NCBI RefSeq assembly: GCF_016859285.1 | Contig: NC_053413.1 | Location: 20,428,939-20,492,938, forward strand | DNA: 64,000 nt | Direction: 5' to 3' | Origin: Xiphias gladius | Lineage: Eukaryota; Chordata; Actinopteri; Istiophoriformes; Xiphiidae | Part shown: positions 14,665 through 26,363 of the stretch, in pieces | Layout of the letters: each line of letters opens with the position of its first letter | How positions within the stretch are numbered: the stretch's first letter is position 1 | Notes under the pieces: generated by a model | What the model saw: the letters and a program-made list of their open reading frames with translations, nothing else | Database searches by the model: none | What the model was told of the DNA's origin: nothing | Program-made: the position numbers and the translations under genes

Positions 14665-17600
14665 TTATATCCTTATGTGGAAGGTGCTGTGAACAGAAAT
14701 GACAAATTTCTGGTTTGATTTCCTCATTAGCAGTCAGGATTAAAAACATTGATAAAGTAGCTACTGTAAACGCACATTAGATTACAATCATTTACACATT
14801 CAAAATATTCAAGAAATGTGTTCTTTTGTATTCATGTAGGTGTGTTTACTCTTCCTTATATATCCTGTCGTACGTGGTTGTCATTGGCTTACCTGAGGAA
14901 GTCTGGGGCTCGGACAATCATGTGCTGGAAGTCCTCCAGCGACAGGCGTCCATCATTGTCCAGGTCAGCCTCATCTATCACCTTCTCACACACCATCCTC
15001 ACCTCGTCCTCCGTCAGCTCGTTTCGAGTCAGTTTGTTCAGTGTCTTCTCCAGGTCTGACTTGCAGATAAAGTCATCATTGTTGAAGTCTTGCAGAGAGA
15101 GGAAGACAAGGAGATGTCTGGAGTCGAAATGATTGGTTGATTGATCCATTAGTCAAACAACTGTTCTGATAGTCAATGAAAAGTCTTTTTCTTTTTTTTT
15201 TCTTTTTTTTAAAAAAATGCCTAAAATTCACTGGTTCCTGCTTCTCAAATGTAGGGATTTGCTGGATATTCTTGTCTTTGATGATATTTAACCAAAAATC
15301 TAGGTTTTGGACTCTTGATCCAATTTCAACTTGGGCTTTGGGAAATTGCAATGACCATGTTTTTACTATTTTCTGACATTTTATGGACCAACAATTACTG
15401 ATGATAGGATATGGAAGATTAATCAATTATGAAAAAATAAAAATAACTACTTTTTCTATATTCAATGTATTTAAAATTTGACTTTTTATCCAAAGACAAA
15501 TCAAAAATTATTAGTTTTCACCATGATTTTATTGTCAAAGTGGAAAGGGCAAACTTAGCTTTTATAAAACTATATTTCAATGTAACCACACTTTAGACTT
15601 TGACTAAATATGTTGTTTTTTTAAGCCTTATGGATTATAGAAACACACGCAGTGCTTCATTATAGGGGTCGTTTCAGGTATCTGAGCACATGCACGTTCA
15701 TCATAATGCAACTGTCCTTTTACAGTACGTCACCTTAAATGCTTTTTCTCCTCTCTGGGTCTGAGTAATAATTGAAAAACTTCCTTGACCCATGACCATG
15801 GCGATGTGTGTGTAACTTCTTCATCTGTCATCGTTTGTTAATTAGGGGGGACACTGCTGCTGAGCACAAACTGGGCTTCGACAAGCTCTTTGTCTCTATA
15901 ATGGGCTGCTTAATCATTTATAACATTCCATGCACCATCCCACATGCTTACAGGTCCCTAACCCTTCGCCATGTATGCTCTGTTACCATAAACAGTACTT
16001 GCATCCCATTAAAATGCACGATTCCCGTGTCTCGGATACTGCTGTTAAACCCACTGGGGAAAGTAGTGGTTCATAATTAAAATTTGTACCAGGGAATGAA
16101 TGATTTTGTCGCACAGAAGTGGGGCCTATTTTGTAGTTACATGTGTTAACCCTAATCTTTGTATTGGGACCTGGAGACCCCTGACCCTCTTTAACAGCTC
16201 AAAGTTTATGATAATTACTTGTAAACATGGTTTTGAGCTGATTCCGTTGCAGGAAATTAGGAGTTATTTCTGTTTGACCCCATCTGGTTAAATACAAATA
16301 CTCAGCACAACCCTTTTATAAAGGTTTTCTTAAAAAGCGTGTAACCCGGAGTTTGACCTCTCTGGGGTTTATTTGACCTCACACATAAGTAAAGTCACTA
16401 TTTTGGTTAACATACTGTACATTCATTTGTATGTGAATGACTGCCCATGCACCACATAAAGCATGAAATATTTCCTTATTTGTCAGAACAATGCATTATC
16501 AAACATACAAGCTAAGTTTGTGGCAAAAGGAAGGGTTACAACTTCAATACCCTTCTGCATTTTGGGAATTAATAATATCAGAAAAAAATGTAAAAGGTAT
16601 TTAAAGGGAAAATGTGGTTATATTCAATTATGATTATTATTATATTTACATACAGGACACCAGCATTGAAGAAGTAAAGCAAATCTCAACAAAACAAAAT
16701 AAAAAAGGAGCACACCTCACTATGATTAAATAAAAAATGTACCGCTTCTTCAGATATTTTACCATAAATTTTGAAAGCGTAGTAGGCCTTGAGGTCCCGC
16801 GGAGCCATCTCACTCAGCACTGAAAACATATCCAAGAAGTCGTCCAGTGTCATGTTTCCCTCTCCGTCCTCAGAGAAAACCTCAGCAATCCTCTGACGAA
16901 ACGGGTTGTCCTGGACAGAGGGGACACCGGGACCTCTGTTGAAGTCTGACAGCCTTTTTCAGAACACGTCAGTGCAGTGCGTCATTCACAACTAAGAACT
17001 TGTGCTTGTTAAACAGGATTTGATTCTTCCAGTTGACTAATACAAGATTGTGTGTTTTTATTTCTGTTTAGTCTGTTTTTTGTTTTTCAAATGAGAATTC
17101 AAAGAAAGCCACACAACTGTCACAATTTGTAAGAATGAATGAGGGAAAGTGTAATCTTGACAGTTTCACTCTCCCTTTCTCAGGACATTGTCAGTGGCCA
17201 GCGTCACACACCTGCTTACCTTGCTGTCATTGTGTCATTGTGTACAGAGGCATATAATTGACCTATTTTCAAAAAGTGTGTCCTCAGGGACCCACCTGCA
17301 TTCTTCAAGTTTAAAGGAGTCAGGTAACATATAACCTTTCAAAGAATTCTGTCGATTAGTTGGCCATTAATTATGGATTGAGAACACAGGGAGAGCGCGG
17401 TTCTGCGGGGTGTGCGTGGACCAGTGGGCCTACCTTCAGCTCGGGCATGCTGCCAATCAGCTCATATGGTAACTTCACATCTGGGTGGTTGGTGTAGTCA
17501 AGGGGAACAAGCTGCGGTGCCAAATCCCGATAGCGGTAGAACAGTCTGGGAAAGGTTTCAAAAATGTAATTGCAATATTGAATTACATTACAGATATCTT

Positions 17601-19028
17601 CTATATTATGTTTTTTGTGCGTTTAGTTGGAGTAGTAGGAGTAGGATTCAGATAACTCCTGCTATTCAGCTGCAGTCTCGTTTCTTTCTCTAAGCACTGA
17701 CGAGATTGAAAAATGAAATACAAAAATGAAAGATGAAAAAATGAGTACAGTAAAGTTCTGGAAGAGTTCTCCAACAGCAAGATTTAAAATCTCATGCGAT
17801 CTCAATGGTAGCCTGCCCCACAGTAGGGCAGGTCTCCTGACACTGTAGTTTAGAGTTACAGTGTAGTATTGTGCAGAACAGAACAAAATTCAGCTGTGTC
17901 AGTTGTGTTGCACCAGCAATGACCCGTAAATAAAACGACTTAGCACTGTTTTGATATCACTGTAAACAAAACAATTCTATGCTCACCTGAGAATTTCTTT
18001 TCTTGTAAAGTATGTACAGTCCTGCAAATACAAACAGATCATGGCAGGAAAGTGCAACTATTGCAAAGAACATTGGGATGTGGATGTTCTTATGGTGCTT
18101 CATTATCTGTTTGTTGAAGAAGTATTCAGATCATTTATCAATACCAGACTTATCAATACTCAGGTACAAGTAATAAACCTGCATGTATAATTTTGATAGT
18201 AAAGTAAAAGTAAAACTAGGTTAGTGCAGTAGAATGCACGGATGTTTGTAGGCAACACAATGTTCATAAAGTATCAAAAGTAATAGTAAGCATTATGCGT
18301 TATGCATTATTGGTTCATTATTATCATTGCATTAACATGTAAGCAAGTAAAGGCCGACTTAACTTTGACGACTTTATTTTTGGGAAGTTCAATTTATAGC
18401 TATGCATCATATTTTCTGAGCTGATCGTGTACTTTGTCTGTAAAATCTTAACCCGAAAAGTAACAATAACTGGGAGATAAATGTAGTGGAGAATAAGGAG
18501 AACATGAGTAGATATAGATCATAAAAAAAAGTACAAGTACCTCAAATTGTACCTTAGTACAGTACTACAGTAAGGTAACTAAGTAGAGTAAATGTTCTTA
18601 GTTACCCTCCACCACTGGTTTGATACGCAGACAGATTACATAATTCAAATTTTTCCACAATTAATTCAAATATGCCAGTAAGGCTACGCATCCTGTCACT
18701 AACTTTCACAGACTTTTATTAGCAGAAAGACAAAAACCAAATATTAGATCAACAAACACCATCAGGGAACCCTTTGACCTATTTCGATATAGCCCTGAAG
18801 GGTACTCCACATAACCCTGGATATTCTTTTTGTTTCTAAACAAATGTGCCGTAGAACCTCTTTTGTGTCTTTAACCTTGTTTACAGGTGCCGGTAGTTAG
18901 CATCGATAACAGACGCCCCATTTAAAGTGATTGAGGATAATGGTCTCACTCAGGAGGAAAAAAGGACCGGCACCGACCTGGTAGGCATCCAGCTGCTGTG
19001 CTGTAAAGATGGTCTGTTTATTCCCCAT
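14665..19028 (-). CDS. cib3: Calcium and integrin-binding family member 3, complete
   Basis: CIB2 and CIB3 are small EF-hand proteins. They bind TMC1/2 as auxiliary subunits of the hair-cell mechanotransduction channel. Six minus-strand exons, in transcript order: 19028-18978, 18021-17987, 17545-17434, 16910-16763, 15088-14893, 14686-14665. They join in phase to 187 residues, the length I recall for human CIB3. The start [17 protein letters not shown] carries a Gly2 myristoylation-type motif, and the end is FLSTFHIRI. EF-hand 3 loop is D116-D127 ([12 protein letters not shown]) and EF-hand 4 loop is D157-D168 ([12 protein letters not shown]). Both keep acidic residues at the calcium-binding positions. 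The [15 protein letters not shown] region is typical of CIB2/3, and synteny selects CIB3. The gene converges with rab8a. Confidence 0.95.
15130..15430 (-). mobile_element. hAT-like MITE, copy 3 of 3, in cib3 intron
   Basis: The minus strand shows the same interior order as the other copies: ATAAAATGTCAGAAAATAGT, a CCCAAAGCCCAAG segment, then a run ending with GATTAATCAA-like motifs at the high-numbered edge. It lies between cib3 exons 4 and 5. The poly-Lys and poly-Phe frames here come from an internal A/T tract. Confidence 0.65.
18113..18618 (-). mobile_element. MITE with CCACCACTG end, in cib3 intron
   Basis: This is a copy of a very common teleost element. Its interior is built of AGTAAAAGTA, CAAGTACCTCAAA and TTAGTACAGTACT-like words, and it ends at CCTCCACCACTG (18607-18618). 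The opposite end (GAAGTATTCAGATCATTTA) is eroded. It lies in the first intron of cib3. A weak fragment of the same family (GTAAAGTAGCATAAAATGAA) may be present near 8128. Confidence 0.7.
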
Positions 19029-21370
19029 GTCTGAGCGCGCAAACGCCAAGCCTCAGGTCCATTGCTGCTCCAACATCAAGTGCTTTAGGGTGTGTGGATA
19101 TGTCAGATATGAAATACTGGGACAAAGGGAAGCCAGAGCCAGAGAGGAGATCAGGTGTCGGGCTGCCACAGGGCCCTTTGGTCCCCATTATAATGGCAGC
19201 ATTTCATCGTTTTCTCCATTGTGAATAGCAGCCCCTTTGACAATGAGCAAGGGCTGTCGTCCAGAATCATGCCAAGTGGTATCAACCCCCTTTAGTGCCA
19301 CTCTATGGCCAACGCCTCGGTCGCTGCTCAGGTTACACTCTTTAGAGACAGGGTTTTGTAGTGGGCAAATAGAGTATTTGACGGGAGAAAGGTTTTCATA
19401 GCAGAGAACTTAATGATTTGATACATGTTTATAATAATCAAGTATATTTTCACGTTCAGTTTTTAGGTGAGGTATCACATATCTCACCTAAAAACTCAAT
19501 TCCAAAATGTATTCACTTTGCAAGAGAACTGGGAGTGGTAACCATGACCTGAGACACTCAATTACCCGCTTGCCTTTTATCCTGCCATTATAATTTATAA
19601 TAGCTGATGTACAGTAGAAATCCAGGACACATGCCAGATTCCACCCTTACCTCACTCCATCTTACTTAGCATGAATGGCAGGGGAACATTAGGTTCCCTA
19701 ACATTAACCATACTAATTGCCATGCACAGACATTGTAGAAAGCAGGAGTTTTAAAACATTGGTATTAAATGAATCACACAACGCCGATGTTCTTGTCTGG
19801 CGATGCGGTTGATCACCGGATATTTTCACCGTCTCTGGCTTCTTTGAATACGCCATTTCAAAATGAAACCAGTGAAACCAACAAATCTTATAAAGTACTG
19901 AAAATAATTTAATTCAGCCTCCCCCCCAAAAAAATTGTGGCCTTATCCATCCGTCCATGTGATGAGGGGGGTCACAAGTAGACATGATTTTATTTTAAGG
20001 GGTCACAAGCCTCGAAGGCTGGGCAGCACTGCTCTGCGTCACGCATCACGTCTCACCCAACTCTTTAAAGACTTTTGTATTTTTTAATGTATTCGGTCTT
20101 TTTGCTAATGTGTACTTTGCTGCTGATTTCCAAGAGGCTCTTCTTCAAGCCTTCACCTGTTTTGAACCTTCTATGTTTGCTTGCTCCCTGCCCGGAGGGC
20201 TTATACTCCTGAATTAATGTTCTCACAAGGATATGACTTGCAGTACGTCCTGAAATATTGCTGCTCTGCCAAATGAGAACCATAAAAGCCCAGTGCTATT
20301 TCCATTTCCACATTCAAGCAGATGGTGTGAGTATTTCTCGATAGTGTGTATTTTGACACCCAATATCCAGTGCTTCATGTTGTGGTTGCTGAATCAAGGC
20401 AAACTATGAGATGACTTTTAACAGCCTGTGGGACTGGGAGGAACAGAGGAGGAACCTATAAAACAAATAATATTAGTTTTGAACTTACAACAAAGCTAGT
20501 TCAAGTGGCAAGAAGGAAATCTCTAGACCTTTCCAGCTCTTTAAAAGGTTATGATTCAATGGTTTCTTTACAGGTGTTAACAGCAAATGAACACTTTTTT
20601 TTTTAATCATCGGTTCATATTTTAATTTCGTCTTTTTAACTACATCTTAAAACTGATTTCTGAAGACTTGCAGACTCGAACAGTGTGTGCTATTGTACTT
20701 TATTTTACAAAATATATTGAATTCCATTCTTTTTCTCCCTTTTCAACTTTCACACTACACTGGATACCTGTCATTAATATTGCATTTTTTGTAATGCCAT
20801 ATTGAGACCTTGAATTTCCTCTTTGTCTTTTCTCCTGCAGTCTGTGAAAGAGACGCTTCCCTGCTCTGAGCTGAGCGCCGTGGACGCCACAGACGTCAAC
20901 AATACCCAGACGTGCCCAGAGACTTCCGAGCCCTTGAGTTTGCATTCTTTGCCCCAGAATAAATGTGATGTCAAAGGTTTTTCTCCGGAGGAAAGGCTTT
21001 TGTTCTTCTCACTATAGCTGCTATTGTCGGAGTTCAGTCAAGTTGTTAAATAGTGTCAGTTGAAGTTGAATATTAATGATTTGCTCCTTGAAAATGAAAC
21101 ATTTTGTGAGCGGTTGTCAAACGTGATGACTTAACTTAAATAGTAACTCACAATGTTAACAGTCAATATGACAATGTTAACCCTATTTTTATATATACTG
21201 GCATAATGATGAAGAGATATCACCACCTGTTGTTATTATTATTAGAGTTAGTATTTTACTAATGTTACTTTTTCAACAGTGTTTTATTTACCGGCTTTAC
21301 TGTTTTTTTCTGGACGAAGTGGCCATTTCATAGACACACTGACATACTGAACTGTGTATGTACTTCTTTG
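19029..21370. other. Intergenic gap, cib3 to slc1a remnant
   Basis: No supported gene. The first part should contain the cib3 promoter, but no TATA box or GC island stands out. A 14-bp inverted repeat lies at 19458-19496. An exon-like open stretch with a good splice acceptor (TTTTCTCCTGCAG) begins at 20841 and runs in frame to a stop at 21018. I cannot assign it to a family. Confidence 0.5.
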
Positions 21371-23724
21371 AGGGGTCGGCCTGGGCTTTGCCCTGCAATC
21401 CAGGAACATGACGGACAGGGAAATTAAATACCTCACCTTTCCTGGGGAGCAGCTGATGAGAATGCTGCAGATGCTGGTGCTTCCTATCATCGTCGCCAGT
21501 GTGATCACAGGTTAGGTCCCAACTTTATACAAAGAAGCTACAATAATATGACCCCAGATATCCCATTTAAAGGGTCCCACATGTACCACTGAGCGGCCAT
21601 GTTCATTTACTGTAATGTGTCTTAAAACAACAATGAGTGCTCACACTTTTAGCATGTTTGGTTGTGTTGAGAATGTGGGCCCAAAGACATTGCACCATTT
21701 GCTGAGGGGGGCAGAATATTAGAAATATTCTCAATATAATGCAAACCCAAAACAGCAACACTGCCCCTAAGTACAACTTACAACGGTAATAAGCTTCACA
21801 GAGGTGGGATTTATTGCAGGGCTGTGGTATTGGGTCAAATTAAAGTGTACAGGTGCATTGGTAACATGTCCATTGGTTTATTTTTGTAAGTAATGAAACC
21901 ACTGCACAATGTGTTCATGTATGCTCAAGTACAATGTGTAAGAGTGTGTTTACCATGTGAAAATATTTTCCTTGAATTTGCATGTTTGCATGTTTCTCTT
22001 TATATACAATACATGTCCAACATAGTGAAAAGCTGGTTCCATTTATTTTTTAGATTTACTGTCTTCAAAATACATCAACCAAACACATACATTTTAGCCC
22101 AAAAATTAACATGGAGTTGCACTGATATGTTACGACTTCTTTTAATTTCAGGTGTGTCATCTTTGGACAGGAAGGCTTATGGGAAAATGGGGCTCCAGGC
22201 TCTTTGCTATTACACAGTGACCAGCCTCATGGCTGTGCTCACTGGCATCCTCCTAGTTGTTTGCGTCCAGCCGAGGGAAATCACCCATGCACACCCCAGT
22301 GTCCCCTGGTGGTCGAGTGGAGGCTGTGCAGACTGTGGATGCCTTTCTGGATCTGATCAGGTGTGCGTTAGAAGGGGGTTGTCAGATGTCGGTATCCAGT
22401 CCAAGCTAATCTATATCTATGCCCCCCCCCTTTTTTTTTTCCTTTGCAGAAACATGTTTCCCTCAAATCTGGTAGGAGATTGTTTAAGAAGCGTGAACTC
22501 TGCAGTGGTCATGGTTTCTCTTTTTTTTTCTTTTTGATTTTTCATTATATGACTGTTAAAAAAAAAAAAAATTATTGCCTTCTGTCTCTTATGCAGTATA
22601 AAACTATTTACTCTAAAAGTAAAAGTCTTGGTGTCGTCAATCCGACTCAAACAAGTGAGTTCAATAAGACTATTTTCTTTTGTCCTTTGTAATTATGACC
22701 ACTTGTTTCTATTCGTTTTATTTAACATGAATGGTTACTATGACTTGTAACATCATTTCCTGAACTCCTGTAGATGACACAGTTCCGATGGCGAGCGCCG
22801 CAGATGGGGGTCGCCTTTGGCCTCATCCCGGGCAGCGTGGGGAATGAGGCGAAACCTCTGAGGGGCCCCTTCGACTGCCTTCATAAAGCCACCGTGCATC
22901 TGGTCAACGAAGTCGTCTGGTAAGCACAATATGGGGATGCGAAATAAAGCAATCGTCGCATTTTTAAGTTTGAAATTTTGACCCTCAATGGCGATCAAGC
23001 TACTCGGGTCAGTCACTGCTGTTTGTAAAATGCCGCGGCACAGCATCAAAATGCATCGTCGTTCAAAAATTACGCGCGGACTGTCGCCCCCTACAGGGAT
23101 TTGTTTGATACTACAGCACCTTTACTGTATCCCACCTCTCTGTCCCAGGTACTCCCCCGCAGGAACCCTCCTCTTGATTGGAGGACAGATTTTGAAGCTG
23201 AATGACATTAGAGTTACAGGACGCCAGCTTGCCATGTGTGCTCTCACTGTGATCACTGGTCTGGTAATCCACAGCTGTTTCACTCTCCCCTTCAGGTTTG
23301 TGGTAGGCCTCCTCCGGGCTCTCACCATCCGCCTTTGGGACTTCGTCCAGGTGAGTTGAACTTCCAGTCGTCGCTGCTCCTACAAGCTACATGCTGATAC
23401 CTGTAAGCAAATGTGTCCGGATGCGTCTGACTTGGAAGAATACCAAACATAACAGACTGCAGCGGCAACGGCTGATAGATTTCTTTTACCGTTATGTAAT
23501 AAGTTGAACAACAATAACGTAAGCCAGCTGGTGAATAGTAAAAAATAAGAACATGAAAATATAAAATAAGATTGATATATCATCTGATCACTAGAAATTA
23601 AAGAAAATCTGGTTTACAGGACTGGCTCTAAAAGTAATATTCAAGTGTCAGACACTCTTTATGCTGCTAAAGGCTTTTAAACACATCTTAAGGGTGCCTT
23701 CGGGGTCTAATTGTCTAACGCGCA

Positions 23725-23787
23725 TACAGCGTTCAGCCACAACATTAAACCCAGTTACCGGTTTTAATGCGGTGGCTGATCGGTGTA
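23725..23787. mobile_element. Tiny palindromic Tc1-type MITE
   Basis: The left arm TACAGCGTTCAGCCACAACA and the right arm, read in reverse, TACACCGATCAGCCACCGCA face each other with about 15 bases between. The TACACCGATCAGCCACAACA word is a familiar teleost transposon end flanked by TA. This looks like two terminal repeats with almost no interior, inside an intron of the slc1a remnant. Confidence 0.55.
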
Positions 23788-24711
23788 CCATATAATCTCA
23801 AATTTGATTCAGGCCAGGGGACCTTTTTTGGGATACATTATTTACCTCTCTTCACATGTTTTCTGTCTACATCTCTACCGTACACTGTCCAACAAAGGCA
23901 AAGAGGGTAAAAGGCATCGGAGGCCGGAGCACATCCCGGCATGTACTGGTCTAGAGGTCACAGGAGGAAGAGCCCACATGAACACAGGAAGAACACGCAG
24001 ACTCATTCGTACCATGAAGCTTCATGGTGAGAAACAATCTGTTCTTTTTTGGCATTTTGTCTGTCTGGGACAGTGACAGTAGAGATACCAACAGGAAAAG
24101 AGAAGAGAATAAGAGGTATGACAGGCAACAAAGGTCCCTGGATGGTGTTGAAAAAGGGGATGTTGCATGTACGCATCTTACCCACTAAGTCCCCAGGACG
24201 CCCCCGAGAGTCGGCTCTTACCACTCCAAATAACATAATAATAGAAAAGATATCAATTAATAATAATTTTTAAAAAATTAATTTTTATTAACAAACTATA
24301 CATTAGCCAGTTCTAATGTGTTATTAATGACATACAACAGGTTAAGAATATCATAACAAATGCTTATTTATTGATAAATGTATATATATTTATTGATGAT
24401 CATTTCTGTCATTTTAATATCGCCGATTTTTTTCCCCCATTCTTTTCAAATTACCCTGATTAAATCATTTCTTTTTTTTTACTATTTCATAACACCCGAA
24501 TCGAGTGGATGTTTCCTGTGTATGTGCACACGATCATTATTGCTTGCTCTTAATTATGCACTTGCAGTATAACTTCCACAGTTGCAGCTATCGGGGCCGC
24601 AGGCATCCCACAGGGCGGCGTGGTATCCATGGCGGTTGTGTTGACATCAGTTGGACTGCCCCTTGAGGGCGTTTTGTTCATCATAGCAGTTGACTGGATT
24701 TTGTAAGTGTG

Positions 24712-24746
<35 letters not shown>

Positions 24747-24747
24747 G
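24712..24747 (+). repeat. (GTCT)n microsatellite
   Basis: About eight to nine GTCT/CTGT units begin just after the GTAAGT donor of the 24568-24702 slc1a block. Confidence 0.9.
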
Positions 24748-25218
24748 ATCAGGGTTTGAGAAGTAACCTGTCATGTTTATATAACCATGACGATGTGACT
24801 ACACTGCCAGTATTCTGCTACATATTACAGACACATTCACATATTATCTCTTGGTGGACTACGTAAAGATTTTGTCTGGGGATAACAAAAACACAAGGTT
24901 ACACATAATCTGAAACACATCACCCTCCCTAAACGTGTATGTGTGGTTGTGGTAAAGTCATGCTCACAGGTTCCTAACCCCAGAACTTCTTGTATGATTG
25001 CGGACAGGGATCGTTTGAGGACTGCCACAAATGTCCTGGGTGACTGTATCGGTGTGGGTGTAGTGCAGCATCTCTCCAGACATAAGCTGCAGAGTCCTGC
25101 AGAAGAATCCTTGGAGAGAAACCTCCTGACTGAGAGGCAGTCCCAGGATACAACCTCACTTTATGTTCTTCCTGCGACAAGTCATAGTTTTTTATTTAAT
25201 GTTCTGGAAAAAATATGA

Positions 25219-26363
25219 TGTCACCGGTAGGGACATTAACTACTACCATATACTACTTCTAATGTACAAGGTCAAACACCTTTAACTGTGCAGAAAACTT
25301 AAACATTTTTCTTACTGGTACCCCAAATGATTTAGCTACAGTCCTCATCGAAGATGTTGCAGTAAAAGTTGGAAGAAAATACATGAATACTGTATATACC
25401 CAGTCAATTTCAGGATCATTTTATATTTTGTGTGAATAAATTCAAAGGAAATTAAAACAATGTGAGGATTGACAATAGTCCTGAAAACTCAGTATGATCT
25501 GACCTAATGTAAAGGAACAGTTATGAAAATGTTTCACAAGGCACAATCGCTGTTTCTTCCTCCGTTTAGTCTCTGCAAGATAAAGAGTTTATGTGATAAT
25601 TTCAGGCAATGAAATGTATGAAATTTTAGCTGCTTTCAGGAATTTAAAAGCATTTTGTGAGAAATTGCCATGACATTTAAAAATAGCAAGGCTGCGGGGA
25701 TCAATGTAATCGTTTAGTGGTGCTTTTTTGGAGGGAATACACACCCTGTGTTATCCCCATGTCAACAATAAGATGTCGTAAAGTCCCTTGTAATTGATAA
25801 TATAACTGCATGGAGCATGTATTTTTGATTATTATGATTGATTTTGTTTGAAATGGGCAGGTAAAAAATTGTTCTAGTAAGAATTGTGAAGCTTGGTTAA
25901 TTCTTGCAGTTGTCGGATTGCGAGTTGATGACGGCACAATTTTGACAAAATGTTATACCGATATTTTGTTTTTCTGTCATAAGCAGCAACACTTCAACTT
26001 GGATATCAAAAAACATCTTCTAGGAATAATGTGGCGTTTTTGAGCGAAACCTGCTTTGCAAATAAATTCACACTATAATCTTTTGTTTACACCATTTATT
26101 CTGACTGTATATTCATTCACAACAGAAATGATAAAATATACACATTTACATCTTTCACAGGATATCACTTCCATCACTGCCATATATTATAATTTATGGA
26201 TATTTACATATATTACAATGTCGTAATGTAGGAGTCTGCACATTACTCATTAGGTGCAATTGAATTATATAGGGGAGCTGGCTGTCTATGTCCCAAAACC
26301 TGATTCACATTGTGTTTTTAATGAGTATCTGTGCAGCCCACCACCACCGGTGACTACTTGATG
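25219..26363. other. Gap between slc1a remnant and admp; admp 3' UTR
   Basis: No gene seen. The upper end should be the admp 3' UTR. A minus-strand AATAAA (TTTATT on plus) at 26095-26100 is a plausible poly(A) signal about 260 bases past the admp stop. Confidence 0.5.

Larger units (their letters stand above)
21371..25218 (+). pseudogene. Decayed SLC1A-family (EAAT) glutamate transporter gene
   Basis: SLC1A proteins are Na+-coupled glutamate transporters of the plasma membrane. Exon-like blocks in order: about 21379-21510 (ends [17 protein letters not shown]), 22152-22360 (GKMGLQALCYYTVTS), 22450-about 22493 (NMFPSNLV), about 22597-22653, 22774-22919, 23149-23350 ([13 protein letters not shown]), 24568-24702 ([26 protein letters not shown]), 25008-25218 ([19 protein letters not shown]). 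Damage: an extra base between CVQP and GKSP in the second block; a frame break before GVAFGLIPG; about a dozen residues missing after CFTLP in place of the usual YF.VT..NP segment; a shift before the TSS motif at the end of the 23149 block. The exon with the NMDGT transport core was not found between 23351 and 24567, and no N-terminal TM1 exon was found. It is therefore a pseudogene of uncertain subtype, possibly one of the fish-specific EAATs. Confidence 0.82.

Noticed and set aside
19458-19496. 14-bp inverted repeat near cib3
   Set aside because: Kept out of the findings: short arms with an 11-base loop in AT-rich DNA could arise by chance, and no transcript context is known.
21893-22537. 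214-codon plus-strand frame
   Set aside because: It is read-through of an intron, a broken slc1a exon in one frame and the next intron, not a single gene.
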